A stretch of 64,000 bases of DNA. Source: Ceratotherium simum simum. Lineage: Eukaryota; Chordata; Mammalia; Perissodactyla; Rhinocerotidae. Both the position numbers and the translations under genes were made by a program. Of this stretch, positions 1 through 15,224 are shown in pieces. Location of the stretch: assembly GCF_000283155.1 (NCBI RefSeq), contig NW_004454280.1:296343-360342 (forward strand). The letters are read 5' to 3'. The notes under the pieces are model-generated. The model was not told the DNA's origin. It worked only from the letters and a program-made list of their open reading frames with translations, and did not search any database. Every line of letters starts with the position of its first letter. The first letter of the stretch is position 1.

Positions 1-105
1 CCATTTTAAAGAGAATGAAACTGAGGCACGGCCCCACCTGCCCCATGTCACACAACTAGTAAGGGATGGAGCCAGCATCAAAATGCATGGATCTGACCAG
101 ACCGT
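1..105 (-). repeat. MIR SINE fragment (minus orientation)
   Basis: The stretch reads like the reverse complement of the MIR core: a 'gaaactgaggca' block, then 'cacacaactagtaagg', then 'ggagccag'. It lies in the PEBP4 intron preceding the penultimate exon. Limits are approximate. Confidence 0.6.
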
Positions 106-2303
<2,198 letters not shown>

Positions 2304-4179
2304 TAGGGTGGAAGTGGATGCTTCATGCATTAATGGCGAAGTTGGGACCTTGACCCCTACCCATGAGCCTTGGAGGCTGGGGTCAAAGGGTGGTGTTTCT
2401 TGGGAATAAACTAGAATGAGTGTCCTAAAGGACATGTTGGCCTCAGATGTGGTCTCTCCCAAGAAGTAAGTCCCATGGACCAAGATGGTGGCTTTAGTTG
2501 GGAGGGTGGGTTCCAAAAGGAGTAACTGGAGCCAGGGAGAGAAGCATCTCCCCCAGCAGCTTTGAATGGCATGTGCAGACAGCTACCTTACAGCACCTCT
2601 GCAGGTAATTGTACCCTATAATTGAGTCTGATCTGGGCAAGAGGGCCCTGGAATGCCACCCTGCTGGTCTGTCTTCATTGGTCGTTAATTGACGTCTGCC
2701 CGGTGCCATCTCAGTGGTGGGGCAAAGACTTCCCCAGCCATGCCCCCTCAACTAGCTTCTCTGAGCAACCCTCCTGGCATTCTGGAGGAGACCCACTCCC
2801 CATAGCTCCCTAATGGTTAACCCAGCCTGCTTGACCTCAGTCCTCCCCCCAACCCGAGCTGGGGAGCGGGAAAAGCCATAGACACCTGGCCACTGCAATG
2901 CCATAGGTGACTCACCTGACCCTGTGTGAGCCACGCCCCCCTCTCTGAGCCTTAGATTTCTCTTCAGGAAAATGTGAAATAAAGTAACCCCTGTGCACTC
3001 TGTCACCTGCCCCATTTTAGGGAAGGGAAGATAATGTGGAACACACAAATGCCAACTGGAGAGTGCAAAAAGCACATTCCCCAGGCTGGCAGGAGGGTGA
3101 GTAGGTGGGTAAGTGTCATCAGCCATTTCCTCTCACCCAGTGGCCCTGATCAACCTCCACCCACTGGGAAGCCAGTGAAGGTATTGTTATCAGCCTGCTG
3201 CCCGAGGCCCCAGAGGAGAGGAGCATGGAGCCCAGAAAGGCACGGGTTGAGCGATGGAGGCCTTCAGATGGGCTGAGCAGGGGTCACCAATCACAGAAGG
3301 CTCTAGGCCACGCTGGAAGCAGAGTTGGTGCGACCTTTCCACTGATGGACCCTCCTCAGGTGCCCTCAGCACCTTGCCAATCTGTAAATCTGTTTAAACC
3401 GCTTTGCCAAAGACACACTTTCAAGTTTGGACACAAAGAGAGAAGGAAAAGAAAAATATATCTTGCCCAGGCCAAGATCAATTTCTCCAGTTGCCTGAGT
3501 CCCCATCCCACCTAAGACACCATGAAGCCCCTTCCACCAGTGCAGGCACTGTGATTTCTGGGGGCTGGGAACTAGCACCTCAGCCTACCATGTACCCCCG
3601 CACATGGGAGTCTCATAAAGTAAGACAGTGCCTCTGAGTCCCACCTGAGACAGCAGGTCACAATGCCTGCGCCCTGGTGGGATAATGCTCAGACAGTCCC
3701 TTGAAGGAGCCTCCTGCAGGATCAAGTGCTTTCCGAGGGCGGGAACTGGGGGAAGGAGGGAGCCTTAGGCACCAGGAGGAGCAGTGAAAGGGGCAAGGGA
3801 GGAAATGAGGCATGTGCACCAAAGACACTTCCCACCCCTGCCATGGCTGGGGCCCTCAGGTGTGATCCCTGCTCATCCTCCAGAAAACACAGTGGCCTAT
3901 GTGTGCTTCCTATGATATTGGTAGCAGGCAAGGATGTTGGAAACCTATTGGACCTGAAACCCATTATTAGTCCCTTTGGATCTTTGCCAAAACCACAGTG
4001 TGTTGTGCACCACCCCACCACCTACCTTCCATCTACGTGAACACTTAGAGACTGGACTTGCATCTGGGCAGAGTCCCTTTGGTTTCCACGCTGTTCTTTT
4101 GTTTGCCACCAGAAATGGACGGGGGCGGGGCGGGGGGTGGGAAATGATCCTCCCAGAAGAGAGCTCCAGGCAGGGTACC

Positions 4180-4365
4180 GGTCCCACCACGTGACACCTT
4201 CCCCATGCCTAGCTCTGTGCTAGGGGCTTTGGAGAGGACCTGATCCATGGCCCAGGGAATGTTCCCTGCCCTCAAAGGGCTTACACTCTATTGTGGAAAC
4301 ACTTAAATAACAAGGCAGAGCATCTTAAAAGTAAGCACTTAATTGAGTGTTTCTCGCTGTGAAGA
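4180..4365 (+). repeat. L2 LINE 3'-end fragment
   Basis: The string 'ctagctctgtgctaggggctttgg ... aatgttccctgccctcaaagggcttacactct' follows the L2 3'-end pattern (size phrase, then 'ccctgccctca...gcttacattct'). It is diverged and the limits are approximate. Confidence 0.6.
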
Positions 4366-4479
4366 CAGTTGGACATCGAGATCATGTGGACTTATGGATA
4401 GTCTCGTCCCTTCTTAGTATCCCCTTCTTTCTAGAACAACACACCCTCTTCAGCCAGGAAGAGTGCAAAGTATTTACCG

Positions 4480-4595
4480 CAGGGTGAGGAAATCTGGATT
4501 TCCAGTGTCTAGCTAGTGATTTGACTTTTGGGCAAATCAACTAACCTGTCTGAGCCTCAGTTTCCTCATCTAGACAAAGAGGGGGTGGAGCTGGA
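4480..4595 (+). repeat. MIR SINE fragment
   Basis: It contains 'gtgatttgacttttgggcaaatcaactaacctgtctgagcctcagtttcctcatct', the MIR core in plus orientation. It is old and partial. Confidence 0.75.
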
Positions 4596-5744
4596 CCACC
4601 TACAAATCTACATGGCCTTGAGGCCACATGAAGGAGGTGGGGCGTGGGCTGGGCCCTGGAGAAGGACGAGGTCTGAATCCTTGAGTGAAGGAGAGAGGAA
4701 GCCCTGGGCTAGGAAACCACAGATGCAAAGATTTAAAAAATAGTGAGAAGGAGCACCCCTTGTGAGGGGGCAGTGAGGGTGATGAAGGGAGAAAAGAAGA
4801 AGGTTGTGGAGGTTCTGGAAGGCCCGGCAGAGGTATGACTTTGGCGGGTACCATGGAGAGCCGTTAGATAGCACCCACAGGAGAAATAACACACGAAAGC
4901 CACTCTTTAGAGGTGACTAAGCTGGAGTGGTGGGCAGAACCGACCAGAGCAAGAGGACGGAAGGCATGGAGGTGTGTGGCGTGGATGAACCCAGAGGTGA
5001 CTGCAAAAGCAGAAGTGGCCCTTGCACAATGTCAGAACTCCAAAGGCCTGGCGCTCTCTGAAGCACCTGCACAGTGCCTAGGAGCCTCACGGAGCCCGGG
5101 GAAGGGCCAGCCCTCAAAAGGCCAGGGCATGGAGCCCTGCCCGTGAACACAGGCTCTGGACTTACTTTGGTCTAGTTTTCTTTCCATGGGAAGATATCAC
5201 GGAGGGAGGGGGGAGTCCTGGTGGTGTAACCAGCCACTTGTGCCCCTGGATGAACGGGGAGGAGCAGCTTCCAGAGACTGGAGGAGAAAGGTCAGTATGC
5301 AGGAGCCAGGTAGAGGGGCATATCCATAGAGGACAGTTAACTTGACCCAGTCTTTTGCGATCACTTCTCTCCCTGGGACTTAGGTGTGAATGACGGGTTT
5401 AGGATGAGAAGCGAGCATGAGATTATTCTAGTTGAGCTTGTATGACGATTGGGGGACAGGGGGGATTTGCTCAGAGCCAGGGCTGACACCCTTTCTGGGG
5501 TTCCTCTTTGTTCTGTGACCCCAGGAAATATACATGGGGTCAGCCAGTGGGAGATCTTGACATCCAAACTCTCTACGCATCTTCCTCACAGCAGCCTTGG
5601 ATGCGGCATCTAGACTCCTACATTCTAGAGGAACCAACTGAAGGCGTTGAGGGGACACGTCTGAAGAGGGGCCGCACACGCGGTGCTCGTTCGCACCTCG
5701 CATGGTGCGCCCTTCCATAACACAGACTGCCAGAATGCCCAGCA

Positions 5745-6165
5745 ACTCCTGCTTTTTTATTTACGTCAGCCTGCCCACCACTCTCACCCAACAACTGATT
5801 TGCCTCTGCCTGCCAATCTGGGCATACCATTTCCCCCTTCCCCTATACCTGGAGCATCTCACTCAACTTCAGAACGCCAGTCCTGCTGACCGCCTCCATG
5901 ATGCTTTTTAGAATCACCCCACAGGGCTGTCTTCCCCCAGTCCCCGCTCCCTGCCCTCTCCTGCCTGCATCTCTCTCTTCACACACTTACATCACATTCT
6001 GTTGCTTTTATCTCTTTTTTATTAGTCATCTTTCACTTGCATGGGCCCTACTTCCACCATGAGACTAAAAATTCCTTGAGGGAAGAGCTCGCCTCTGTCT
6101 TGTGTTTCCTTTTTACCACCTGTCCCTGTGCTCAGCCCACTGTGGATTTTCAATCACTGAATGTG
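5745..6165 (-). repeat. L2 LINE fragment (minus orientation)
   Basis: Phrases such as 'tatacctggagcatctcac', 'acactta...ttttattagtcatctttcacttgcatgggc' and 'gactaaaaattccttgaggg' follow the L2 3' region read in reverse. It is strongly diverged; a RepeatMasker run would fix the limits. Confidence 0.5.
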
Positions 6166-8039
6166 TTTGTGCATGGGACACACCCACATATGCACATTCA
6201 CAAGCCACTCACATACACACACATGGATCTGCACATTCTCACACCCCCACGTTCACAAACACACCTCATCGTCAACTTCCTTAACACCTGAAAAGGCAGC
6301 CACGTCCATGAGTACCGTGCCCACAAATGACAATTTCGGCATCCACATCCTCTCTGTCCCAACGGTGGGCAGGCAGGGCCATTTACATCTCTTACACGCC
6401 ACTTATATGTCCAGCCTCTCCACCAGCCTGCCCTGCCCCTCCTAGACCTTCCCCTCGCCCAACGGCCCGACCTTGTGGGGGAGGCAAGACAGTGGCCATC
6501 GCTCCCCCTGGGCCACTGAAGAAACTGAGGCCTGGAACAGTGAGTGGCTTGGTTGATCAAGGGTCCGCAGTGAATAGCAAATTAACTTTCTTCTGGCTTC
6601 TGGGGCAAGGCTCTTTGCACCTATCACCAACTCACCCACATTCCCTCTCCCCCAGCCCAGACCACCAGGCTTCTGGACCCTGGTGGAGACGGAGAGGAAG
6701 CAAGTCCATCCTGCTGCCCTGAGCATCCTTGGCCAGCAGCAGCAGCCACCAGAGGCAGCGTGCCCACATGCCCCTTCCCTGGAGAAAGCTGTGGCTGAGC
6801 ACTGTGTGGAGACTAAAACTCCCAGGGAGCTGTGGTCTGCGCCATGCCACACCTCAGCCCCCTCGCCCAGAGGTGTCAAGGGCTGGCCTCATGGCCTCAC
6901 GCTCAGGGAAATCCCCTATCTGCCCTACAAGATGACGCGCCAAGCTTGCTCCAGAAGCCTCTCCAAGGCTGAGAGCCCAGGATGGTGCTGCAGCGCAAGG
7001 GGAGCTAAGGGGTCACGCTAGGCTCGGGTCACCGCCTCACTGGGGCAGACTTGGTGGCCTGTGGAGAGACTGCTCCTTGCAAAACAGGCTGGGGGGGAAG
7101 GGAAGGGTCCTTGGGTTCTGAACTAGGCAGCCATAACCCACTCCCCAGCACCACAGGCACCTGAATTCAGCAGCTCCTGGGTGAGCCACCCACCCACAGG
7201 GGTCAGAGAGGAGGGACAGGCAGAGACTTGCCACACAGTGGGGTTTAAGTCTTGTTTGTGGCATCTAAAGGCCTGCGGGGCACCATGGGTGATTGAGACA
7301 AGGGGCATTGTGGGGAAACGTTTGAAAGCATGGGCCAAGGGCATGAAGGCAGCAAAGCTCCACACATCATCAACAGTAGGAGGCGTTGATGTGGCAGGGC
7401 CAAGGCTGGGAGGAAATCCACCAGACCTGGTGACAGTAAGGGTAGAGCACATGGTGTAGGCAAAGGTGGAGGGAAGGGGCCCTGCCTGGAGACCAGCCCC
7501 AAACACGCACACAGACAGACATAGACACACACAGCCCACTACAAAACAGCCCCTACTCCCCACCCCCGCCATGACCTCCCATGGTGGTTCACCTGGCCAG
7601 GCCCCAGAACCCCTGGGGCCCAGCCCCTGAGTCACTGTGTGGGCTTGTGTCAGGCAGCCCTCTTCTGCCTCCAAAGGGCCCCACTCACCTGGCAGAGTGG
7701 TTAGGACTGGAGGCCTGGCAGCGCCCAGGTAGGGCCATCCTGGGCAATTCTCAGACAGGTACCCTGGCTAGGAACTGCTTACAATCTGCACAGGCCCCAG
7801 GCCGCCCTCTTCAAGAAGCATGCCCCAGTCAAGGCAACATCAACCATCCAAAGCAATATTGGACAGATCATTGGGAAACCACAGATAATCCCCAAATTTC
7901 ACCCAAAACTCCAGCCAACTATCCCCACCACCAAATACTGAAATTGATAATCGGGAGCTTAAATTGACGGTTTCAAGTCTCCCCTCCTCTCACTCCCTTC
8001 CTCACCCCCACCCCCAGCCACAGGACAGAAGGAGGAGGC

Positions 8040-8520
8040 CTGGAGGTCCACTTGCTGGATAATTAGAAGTTGCACTTCCACTCTCCAATTCTCGGTTCTC
8101 CTCTCCAGAGCAGACGGGGTAACTCCTCCCCACCTTGGGAACGCCCCCTCACTTCCCTGCTCTCCCTCCCCCGCCAAAGTCAAAGTGGTCCCCTCTGCCC
8201 TGAACCCCTCAAGCCAGCAGGATCAGCCACTCAGCAGATATTCTCCAGGAGTAATTGGATGTGATGGAACGAGGGCTTTTCAGCTCCTGAGTGGAAGTCT
8301 CTTGATGTCATTTAATGGCACAAAAAATAAAAGGCTCAGGTCTCCCGCCTACCACCGCCAGGATATCATTAATCTCAGCGGAAAGGCATCAGCGCTTCTA
8401 TCACTGCACCAGCCCCGCGCAGAGCCAGACAAATTACAGACCGGAGCCCGCACGCAGTGGGGCGGTTATTAGGCTGGCGTTCAATTTTTGTTTTTTCTTC
8501 AGGGCCCTGTCCCCTGACAA
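8040..8520. promoter_or_regulatory. Candidate conserved noncoding element in PEBP4 intron
   Basis: This is a unique-looking, repeat-free block in otherwise repeat-rich intron. It carries a dense series of TAAT/ATTA homeodomain-type cores ('gataattag', 'agtaattgg', 'atttaatgg', 'tcattaatct', 'aaattaca', 'ttattagg') within about 430 bases. It has no open coding structure with splice sites. The regulatory role, possibly for EGR3 or PEBP4, is inference from motif density alone. Confidence 0.35.
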
Positions 8521-10974
8521 GACACAGTGGTGCCCCTGCCTAGGGGGATATTAGGGGGAGGCCAGGGGACAGGGTGGCCATCTTGGTGAGACGCAGCTGA
8601 CCCACTTGGGGGACAGGGCCACTTCGAGCCAGGCACCCCGGGGCCCAGCAGAGGCTCAGGAGGCAGCTCAGAGGAGGCAGCCTCAAAGCTTACAGCCCCG
8701 CCCTCTGTTCTCCAGCCCACCTGGAGGGGGGCCTCCCTCCCAGTGGGTGCTTTCTGACCCCCCACTCCCCAGGCGGAGAGGGAAACACTTGAGCACCCAC
8801 TGAGGACCAAATGACAAGTCAGGTGGGAAATGTCCCCAGGCCAGGGCAAGGACATGCAGGGAGCCCTGTCCTGCACTGTTGGGAAGTCTTAAGAGTGGGC
8901 CTGCTGGAGAGAATGGGGCCTCCTCCTCCAGGGGCTACAAATTGTGCTGCCAAGGCCTAGCTTGTTATTAGCCCAGTGCTAACTGCCTTATATATAAACG
9001 CGTGGAGGGCAGGAGTAGGGCCTGGATAAAGCAACTCCTCCCCAAGCCTGGCAGTCCCCAGGAGGTGGCTGTCAGTGTTGGGGGTCCCTGGTCCCAAAGG
9101 TCTGAGATTCCCCTCAGCTCAGAGCCTCCACATCCCAGCAGGGGCACTGTCTACCTCATTCTCCTGAGTCCTACAAGGGGGTGGGGAAGCAGACTAGATG
9201 GAGCATCACTTTCTCTGTCTCTTGGATGCCTGTCTAACCCTAATAGGTCCAACAGGGCTGTCCATCCCGTGTGATGAACCACTCTCAAACAGTGGTAAGC
9301 CAGCCCCACAGATCTAGGAAGCTTGGGGTAGAGAGAGTGACTGTCAAGACCTGCGCTGGGGCTGTTCCCAAACATTCCCACCATTGCAGTCCCTGGAACT
9401 CAAACTCAGAGGAGGAGTCTCTGAAAACTTGGAGCCTCTCTTCCAGTTGTTGAAGACAGGGGTCATCCACCCTACCACCACCACCCAGTGTCACGTGGAG
9501 ATCAGGCACACAGTGGTGGCTCAGAAACCCCTGATGGCTTTAGATAAGGTTACCTAACTCTCTCCCTGGCCCACATCTGGAACATCTCTAACATCTAACA
9601 TCTCCCACTGCTAACATCTTCCCTATCAGCATCGACCAGTGAGTGAGAGAATGGCCTCTAGGCATGGCCACTGTGTATGGTTTTACAGGATGAGAACAGT
9701 GCCCCCTACAGTTGTGCAGGGACCCACCTGCACATCATATGCAGCAGCCCCACCCTGAGGAGACCTGGCCTCTGTGTTCCAACCACTGGGTGGCTCAGGA
9801 GACAGGCATCACACACCATCCTCTTTCCTCCCTCCAGCAGAGGCCTCTTGCCACAGAGGCCTTTGAAGCGCATTCATCACCCCTGCCCTCTTCCCAGGAA
9901 GGCCCCAGGGTACGAGGGGAGTGGCCCCAGCACAGACAGCAGCACCACCCTCTTCCTGCATGGCAGTGCCTCCCTGCAGATCAGGGGACCACGCAGTGCC
10001 ATACAGGATGGGGCTTTCCTCCACGCGGTGACCACGGAAGCCACAGCCTCCTAGCTCCCCATCTCTCCCCACACACCCCTGAGGGCCTGACTCACCCCTC
10101 TTCCTTCTAGAACTTGCACAGGGTCAGTTCCTCTTGCCCTCTGTGGCAGGAAACGGGGGTGTAAGTAGTCCTGGCCAAGCCAAGGGAGGAGGCAGCAGGA
10201 GGCTAGCAGCCGGCGGCATTGTGCCCGCTCTCCTGGTTTGAGAAGCTGCCCAAGAGGCCCAAGAACCACAGGGTTGTTGGGAAGGGACGGGAAGGAGCTG
10301 TGAGGTCCCCGGGGCACTCTAAGCTCAACTGACGGAAGTCTTCTGAGCTAGGGGAGGGCTAACTGCTGTGAGAGGGGAGCAAGGTCTCCCTCAGGGCGCA
10401 GGGGATTTCTTTCCGCCACCTTGCCCTGATCTCGTGATGAGTTTCAATTCCTTCCTTGCCACCAGAGTTCCTTCCTGCCCTACTCAGCGAGGGAAGGCTC
10501 CCTTGTCCCCATGCCTACCACACACCAGTCACCCATGAGCCCTTTCCCTGGAGTGCACATGCACACGCGTGCATGCACACATACAAGCATACACACATGC
10601 ACACACTCCCAGGGTCATGAGACCACAATTCTTTTCCAGCCAGCCAGGCTCCTGGCTGCAGAGGCCATGGCCAGGCACAGCACCTCCTCCCTCCTGCCCC
10701 TCCTAGTGGAAGACCCCCAGGAGTCAATCACACACCTCTCAACCCAGCAGCAACCTACCAAACAGGAGAGGCTCTCTCCGTGCCCGGCAGCCCTTCCCCC
10801 AGGAGAACTCCTGAAACTCCCGTTTTCCAGCCCTTGCCCTCACAGGTCCAATCTGAATGCAGTCACCGAGCCAGATAGGCTCTGAGGGAACCTGAAGAGG
10901 CCCTTTCCTCCCTCCCCACCCCTAAGAAGCTTCCTCACCAGAACCTGGTCTTGTGCCCCCACCAGGCGCACCAT

Positions 10975-11075
10975 CTGTGCAGTAGCCCCTTGTGAGGATT
11001 AATGAGAATGTGGCGTTCCTAGAACTGTGCTGGCACATAGGAAGCACTATATAGGTGTGTTATTGCTATTGTTAT
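10975..11075 (+). repeat. MIR SINE 3' fragment
   Basis: The run 'ttgtgaggattaatgagaatg...ctgtgctggcacataggaagcactat' is the 3' part of MIR, followed by an A/T-rich trinucleotide tail. It is old and diverged. Confidence 0.7.
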
Positions 11076-11243
11076 TATTTGCATTATCATTATTATTGTT
11101 TTGCTTCTTTAGATTAAAAATTGTCTTCTCCTTGAGAACATCTTTGAAATGCAAACAGCCCCTATGGGAAGGGATGATAGAGTAAGAATATTTCAATAGA
11201 CTTGCATTCTTCATTGTTAAAAAGGGTTGTGGGGGCGGGGGCC

Positions 11244-11492
11244 GGGGCCGGCCCGGTGGCGCAAGCGGTTAGGTGCGTGGGCTCCGCTGCAGCGGCCCGG
11301 GGTTCGCTGGTTCGGATCCCGGGCGCGCACCGACGCACTGCTTGGCAAGCCATGCTGTGGCGGCGTCCCATATAAAGTGGAGGAAGATGGGCACAGATGT
11401 TAGCCCAGGGCCAGTCTTCCTCAGCAAAAAAAAAAAAAAGAGGATTGGCGGATGTTAGCACAGGGCTGATCTCCTCAAAAAAAAAAAAAAAA
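11244..11492 (+). mobile_element. ERE-type SINE (ERE1-like tail)
   Basis: This tRNA-derived SINE starts 'ggggccggcccggtggcgca'. It has a B-box-like 'ggttcgctggttcgg', the body 'ccatataaagtggaggaagatgg', a duplicated 'gatgttagc...agggc' tail, and a 16-base poly-A run at 11477-11492. This family is specific to Perissodactyla, so it is the main evidence for the host group. It closely resembles the copy at 36515. Confidence 0.92.
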
Positions 11493-11692
11493 GGGTGGTG
11501 GGTGCAGACAGAGGACCACAGTCGGGTAAATGGGTGGCTCTGAGAGGAATTCTAGGCTGCCAGCCCTTGCCTTGTTCCCTCTGTGTGTCAGAGATTACTG
11601 TTCTCCATCAGTCCAGGGCATTTCAGCTACTGCCTAGCCCTGCTCCAAGGCAAGGTCTTCCCGGAGCACTTCCTCCACCCAGGGAAAGTTGA

Positions 11693-11859
11693 AAAAAAAT
11701 ACAGGATGCCCAATTAAATTTGAATTTCATATAAAGAAGGAATAATTTTTTAATATAAGTATGCTCCATGCAATATGTGAGACGTACTTAGACTAACAAA
11801 TTGTTGTTTATCTGAAGTTCAAATTGAACTGGGCGTCCTATATTTTATCTGGCAACCAT
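11693..11859. mobile_element. Palindromic nonautonomous DNA transposon remnant
   Basis: Two arms are near inverted copies. The left arm (about 11701-11762) begins 'acaggatgcccaattaaat' and the right arm (about 11783-11845) ends 'caaattgaactgggcgtcc'. Reverse-complementing the right arm reproduces the left with scattered mismatches. A near-complete palindrome of about 150 bases with no coding capacity is typical of an old MITE-like DNA transposon. I do not assign a family name. Confidence 0.75.
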
Positions 11860-12412
11860 CCGCCGAGGGTGCCTGAGGCCCGGGGTTTGGGAAACAAGAG
11901 TGTGGGAATGTGCTTCTGACCTCTTCCCTCAGCCTCTCCCCAGTGCCCGGGGCTGTGCCCTCCTTGCCCTGCTGCTAGGCCTGTTCATACTTGCCCCAGA
12001 AGATGCCCCTCCTCCCACGCCCCTCTGTTTTCTCCCCTTCAGGAAGGTGCCCTCTGACCTGGGCACCGACTGGGCTTCTCCAGGCCCCAGCTTGGGGACA
12101 CCTCGCCCACACTCTGTTCCCTTCCGGGAACCAGGTGCTCAGGGGCAGGGAGCCCTGGTCATATGCCCTGCCCCTCAAATTCTGCCACAGCCAAGGAAGG
12201 AACGCTGTTGCATGGGTTTCTGAGGAGATGGAGTCCTGGGGAAGAGATTGAAAGAATGACACAGACACTTCTGCCAATCTCAGCCCCAGCTGCTGGGGTG
12301 AGCAGGCATGAAGAAAAGAAGCATGGGGTCAGGAGAGCTTGCAGGAAAAGAGGGGTGTGTGGAGGAAGTGGGCAACCCACCTGATGGGCATTTCCTTTCT
12401 GCATGTGAATGA

Positions 12413-12862
<450 letters not shown>

Positions 12863-12980
12863 CTGCCCACCAGACCTCAGGCTTCACCCGGCAGGTGTGT
12901 GTCCCCATTGCCACAACCGATGGTCTGGTATGGAACCCCTTCTCTTCCAAATTAAAAACAAATCCTCCAGGGCTTACTGG
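12863..12980 (+). promoter_or_regulatory. PEBP4: PEBP4 3' UTR with poly-A signal
   Basis: A short 3' UTR follows the TAA stop. The variant hexamer ATTAAA lies at 12951-12956, followed within about 20-40 bases by G/T-rich sequence ('ggtgggatattttgtttcc') that could be the downstream element. Cleavage is therefore expected near 12970-12985. I see no AATAAA nearby. Confidence 0.65.
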
Positions 12981-13274
12981 TGGGATATTTTGTTTCCTAA
13001 CCTGTCCTCCTTCAAAAACCAAGAAGAGGAAATCAATGGAGATCCAGCACCGGGCTGGGGCTTTCCTGTAAATGCAAGTGGTGGAGGAGTGGGGTGGGAG
13101 AGACAGACAGGCAGAGGTGGCGATCCCTACCCCTGAACTGTCACTGAGGCACCATGTGACCTTGAGCAAAGCACTTGTCCTCTCTAAAGTTCTGCTTCCT
13201 CAGTGGTGACACTGAGGTAGGAAGAAGAGGTGGCGGCAGCTGGGTTATCATCCTGGTCCTTTCCAGCCCCAACA

Positions 13275-13855
13275 TCCAACACTATTCATCCAATAAATAT
13301 TGTCGGCACCTGACGTGTGCCTGCTCTTCTGCTTGGTGCTGGGGAGACGTGTGTGAACAGGGCAGACAAAACATGAGGCTTGCTTCACGGAGCTTACAGT
13401 CGGTAGTGGAGGGAGAGATTCATCAGACGACCACAAGCAAATTACAACAAATGTGACAGCTGCTGAGGGTGTAGAGGGGACCTGTTTTGTTATGGAGGAG
13501 GGGTGGTGAAGGCTCAGGCAAGGCCTTTCAGAGGATGGGATGTTTAACTCCAGGGCTGAAAAGTGCGGTAGGGATTAACTGTGAGTGGGGACAGGGGTAG
13601 ACTGTCATGAGCATGCCAAAGAGAGGGAACAATGCTTCTGAGCTCCCATGGCTGGCAGGGACATGGGTGGCATCTTCCAGGAAATGAAAGGCCAATAGCG
13701 TGGCCACCTGGACAGATGGGCAAAGACCAGAACATGCCAGGCCTTGCAACCATGTTCAAGTTTTGATGGTACCCTGAAAGCAGTGGAAAATCACTGAATA
13801 GTAAGTAGATTGGAGGGGGAGGAGGGGGAGGAGGGGCACAATCTGATTTATGCTT
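13275..13855 (+). repeat. L2 LINE 3'-region fragment
   Basis: It begins 'actattcatccaataaatattgtcggcacctgacgtgtgcc', then 'ggtgctggggagacgtgtgtgaacagggcagacaaaa' and 'gcttacagtc'. It continues with 'caaggcctttcagaggatggg' and 'cacaatctgatttatgcttttaaa'. This order follows the 3' region of L2. It is diverged and probably one insertion. Confidence 0.65.
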
Positions 13856-15224
13856 TTAAAAAGCTATGAAGAAACTCCTTGGTGTCTGCAAGGAAAGGTT
13901 TTTCAGCAACTAACTCCCCTTAACGTCCTCTGGGTGTCTCCTGGCTCTCCCACCCAAGGACCCCTTGGAGGGACCTCCTTGCTACAGTCTCATTCTCTGG
14001 CTAAACCCCAGCTCCTCAACTCCTCCACCCCAACACCAGTCCTCTCAGCCCCCCACCCCCTCAACATGCCCCTCCACTCAGTTTCCCTCCAAGAGTTAAT
14101 AACCCCTCTCTCCTTGGCTAGAACATAGCAATTGTGGTGACTCCTGTGTGCACAGTGCCTTGAGATCCCAGATGCAAGGGGCAGGCTGCAGCTGGGCATG
14201 GGGTAGTACCTTCTGAGAGCCATGCCCCTCAGTAGCTGGAAGACAGGGGGGCCTGGCCAACCCCTCAGCCCAGCTGAGCACATTCTTAACTAGTAAGAAG
14301 ATTTTAATGGTGGGGCTCTGAAGAACAAAATGAGGTGGGAGACTGAGTTTGTGAATGGGAGCGAATTGGACGATGCTTCTCCACTGCATTGATAGGTTCA
14401 GCTCCCTACCCAGGTGATGGACACCAGATTCTTGTTCTCTAGAATGGCCTTTGATGCCAGCCCAGGCAGTAGGAACTCCTCACTCCCTCCTACCCCACCA
14501 GGCATGCTTGTCAGCAGAGCTAACAGAAGAAGCAAAAAGGAAGTGTCCGTTTGCAGTGTCATGGAAGGTAGCCTCAGAAGAGAAGTTCTGCGTGTGTGTG
14601 AGCCTCACACTCCCCCCAGCCCCCACCTCCCCAGGCCCGGAGTGTAATTGGCAGCTCCGTTTGTGCCCAAGGCTGGGATAAATAGCAGGTCAGCTTCCTA
14701 GAGCAGCCCCAAATTGAGACACATCCTCCCCTCTTCTGCTTTTAATTCCTTGTGGCTAGCATGTTTATTTTGGGTGAGGAAAAAAAATCGGATGTTTATC
14801 CTTCGAGGAAATTATCGGCTTGCTTTCCTTCCTTGTTTCCCCCTCCTTTCTTTTCCCCTGGTGTTTTGGGCTTTTAGTTCAGCCACAGAAGAGACCCCCA
14901 CCCTCCTACCCCAAAACGTGAAAAAAGAACAAAGCTGGCCCAGGCTCTAGGCTGAAGCCAGTCCCTGGAAGCCACAGAGAAGGAGGTCCCAGTGGCAAGG
15001 AGGGGAGCCCTGGAGGCCAGGGAGACCCTGGGGAAACCCACCCGGGGCTCGGCTCACTGTCTGCAGAAGACTCTGGGCCTCTTGCCCCTTTTCTTCTCTC
15101 TGCCTCCACCAGGGAGAAACCAGATGAGCATGTGGATCACTTCGAGATCTCTAATGAAGCAGCTGAGACAAATGTAAGGGAGCATCAGTGACCCCTCTAC
15201 AGGGATGAGGAGAACTGATAGTAT

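Noticed and set aside
11244..11492. Possible tRNA gene (A/B boxes)
   Set aside because: The boxes belong to the tRNA-derived head of an ERE SINE; no cloverleaf tRNA body is present. The same applies to the other six ERE copies.
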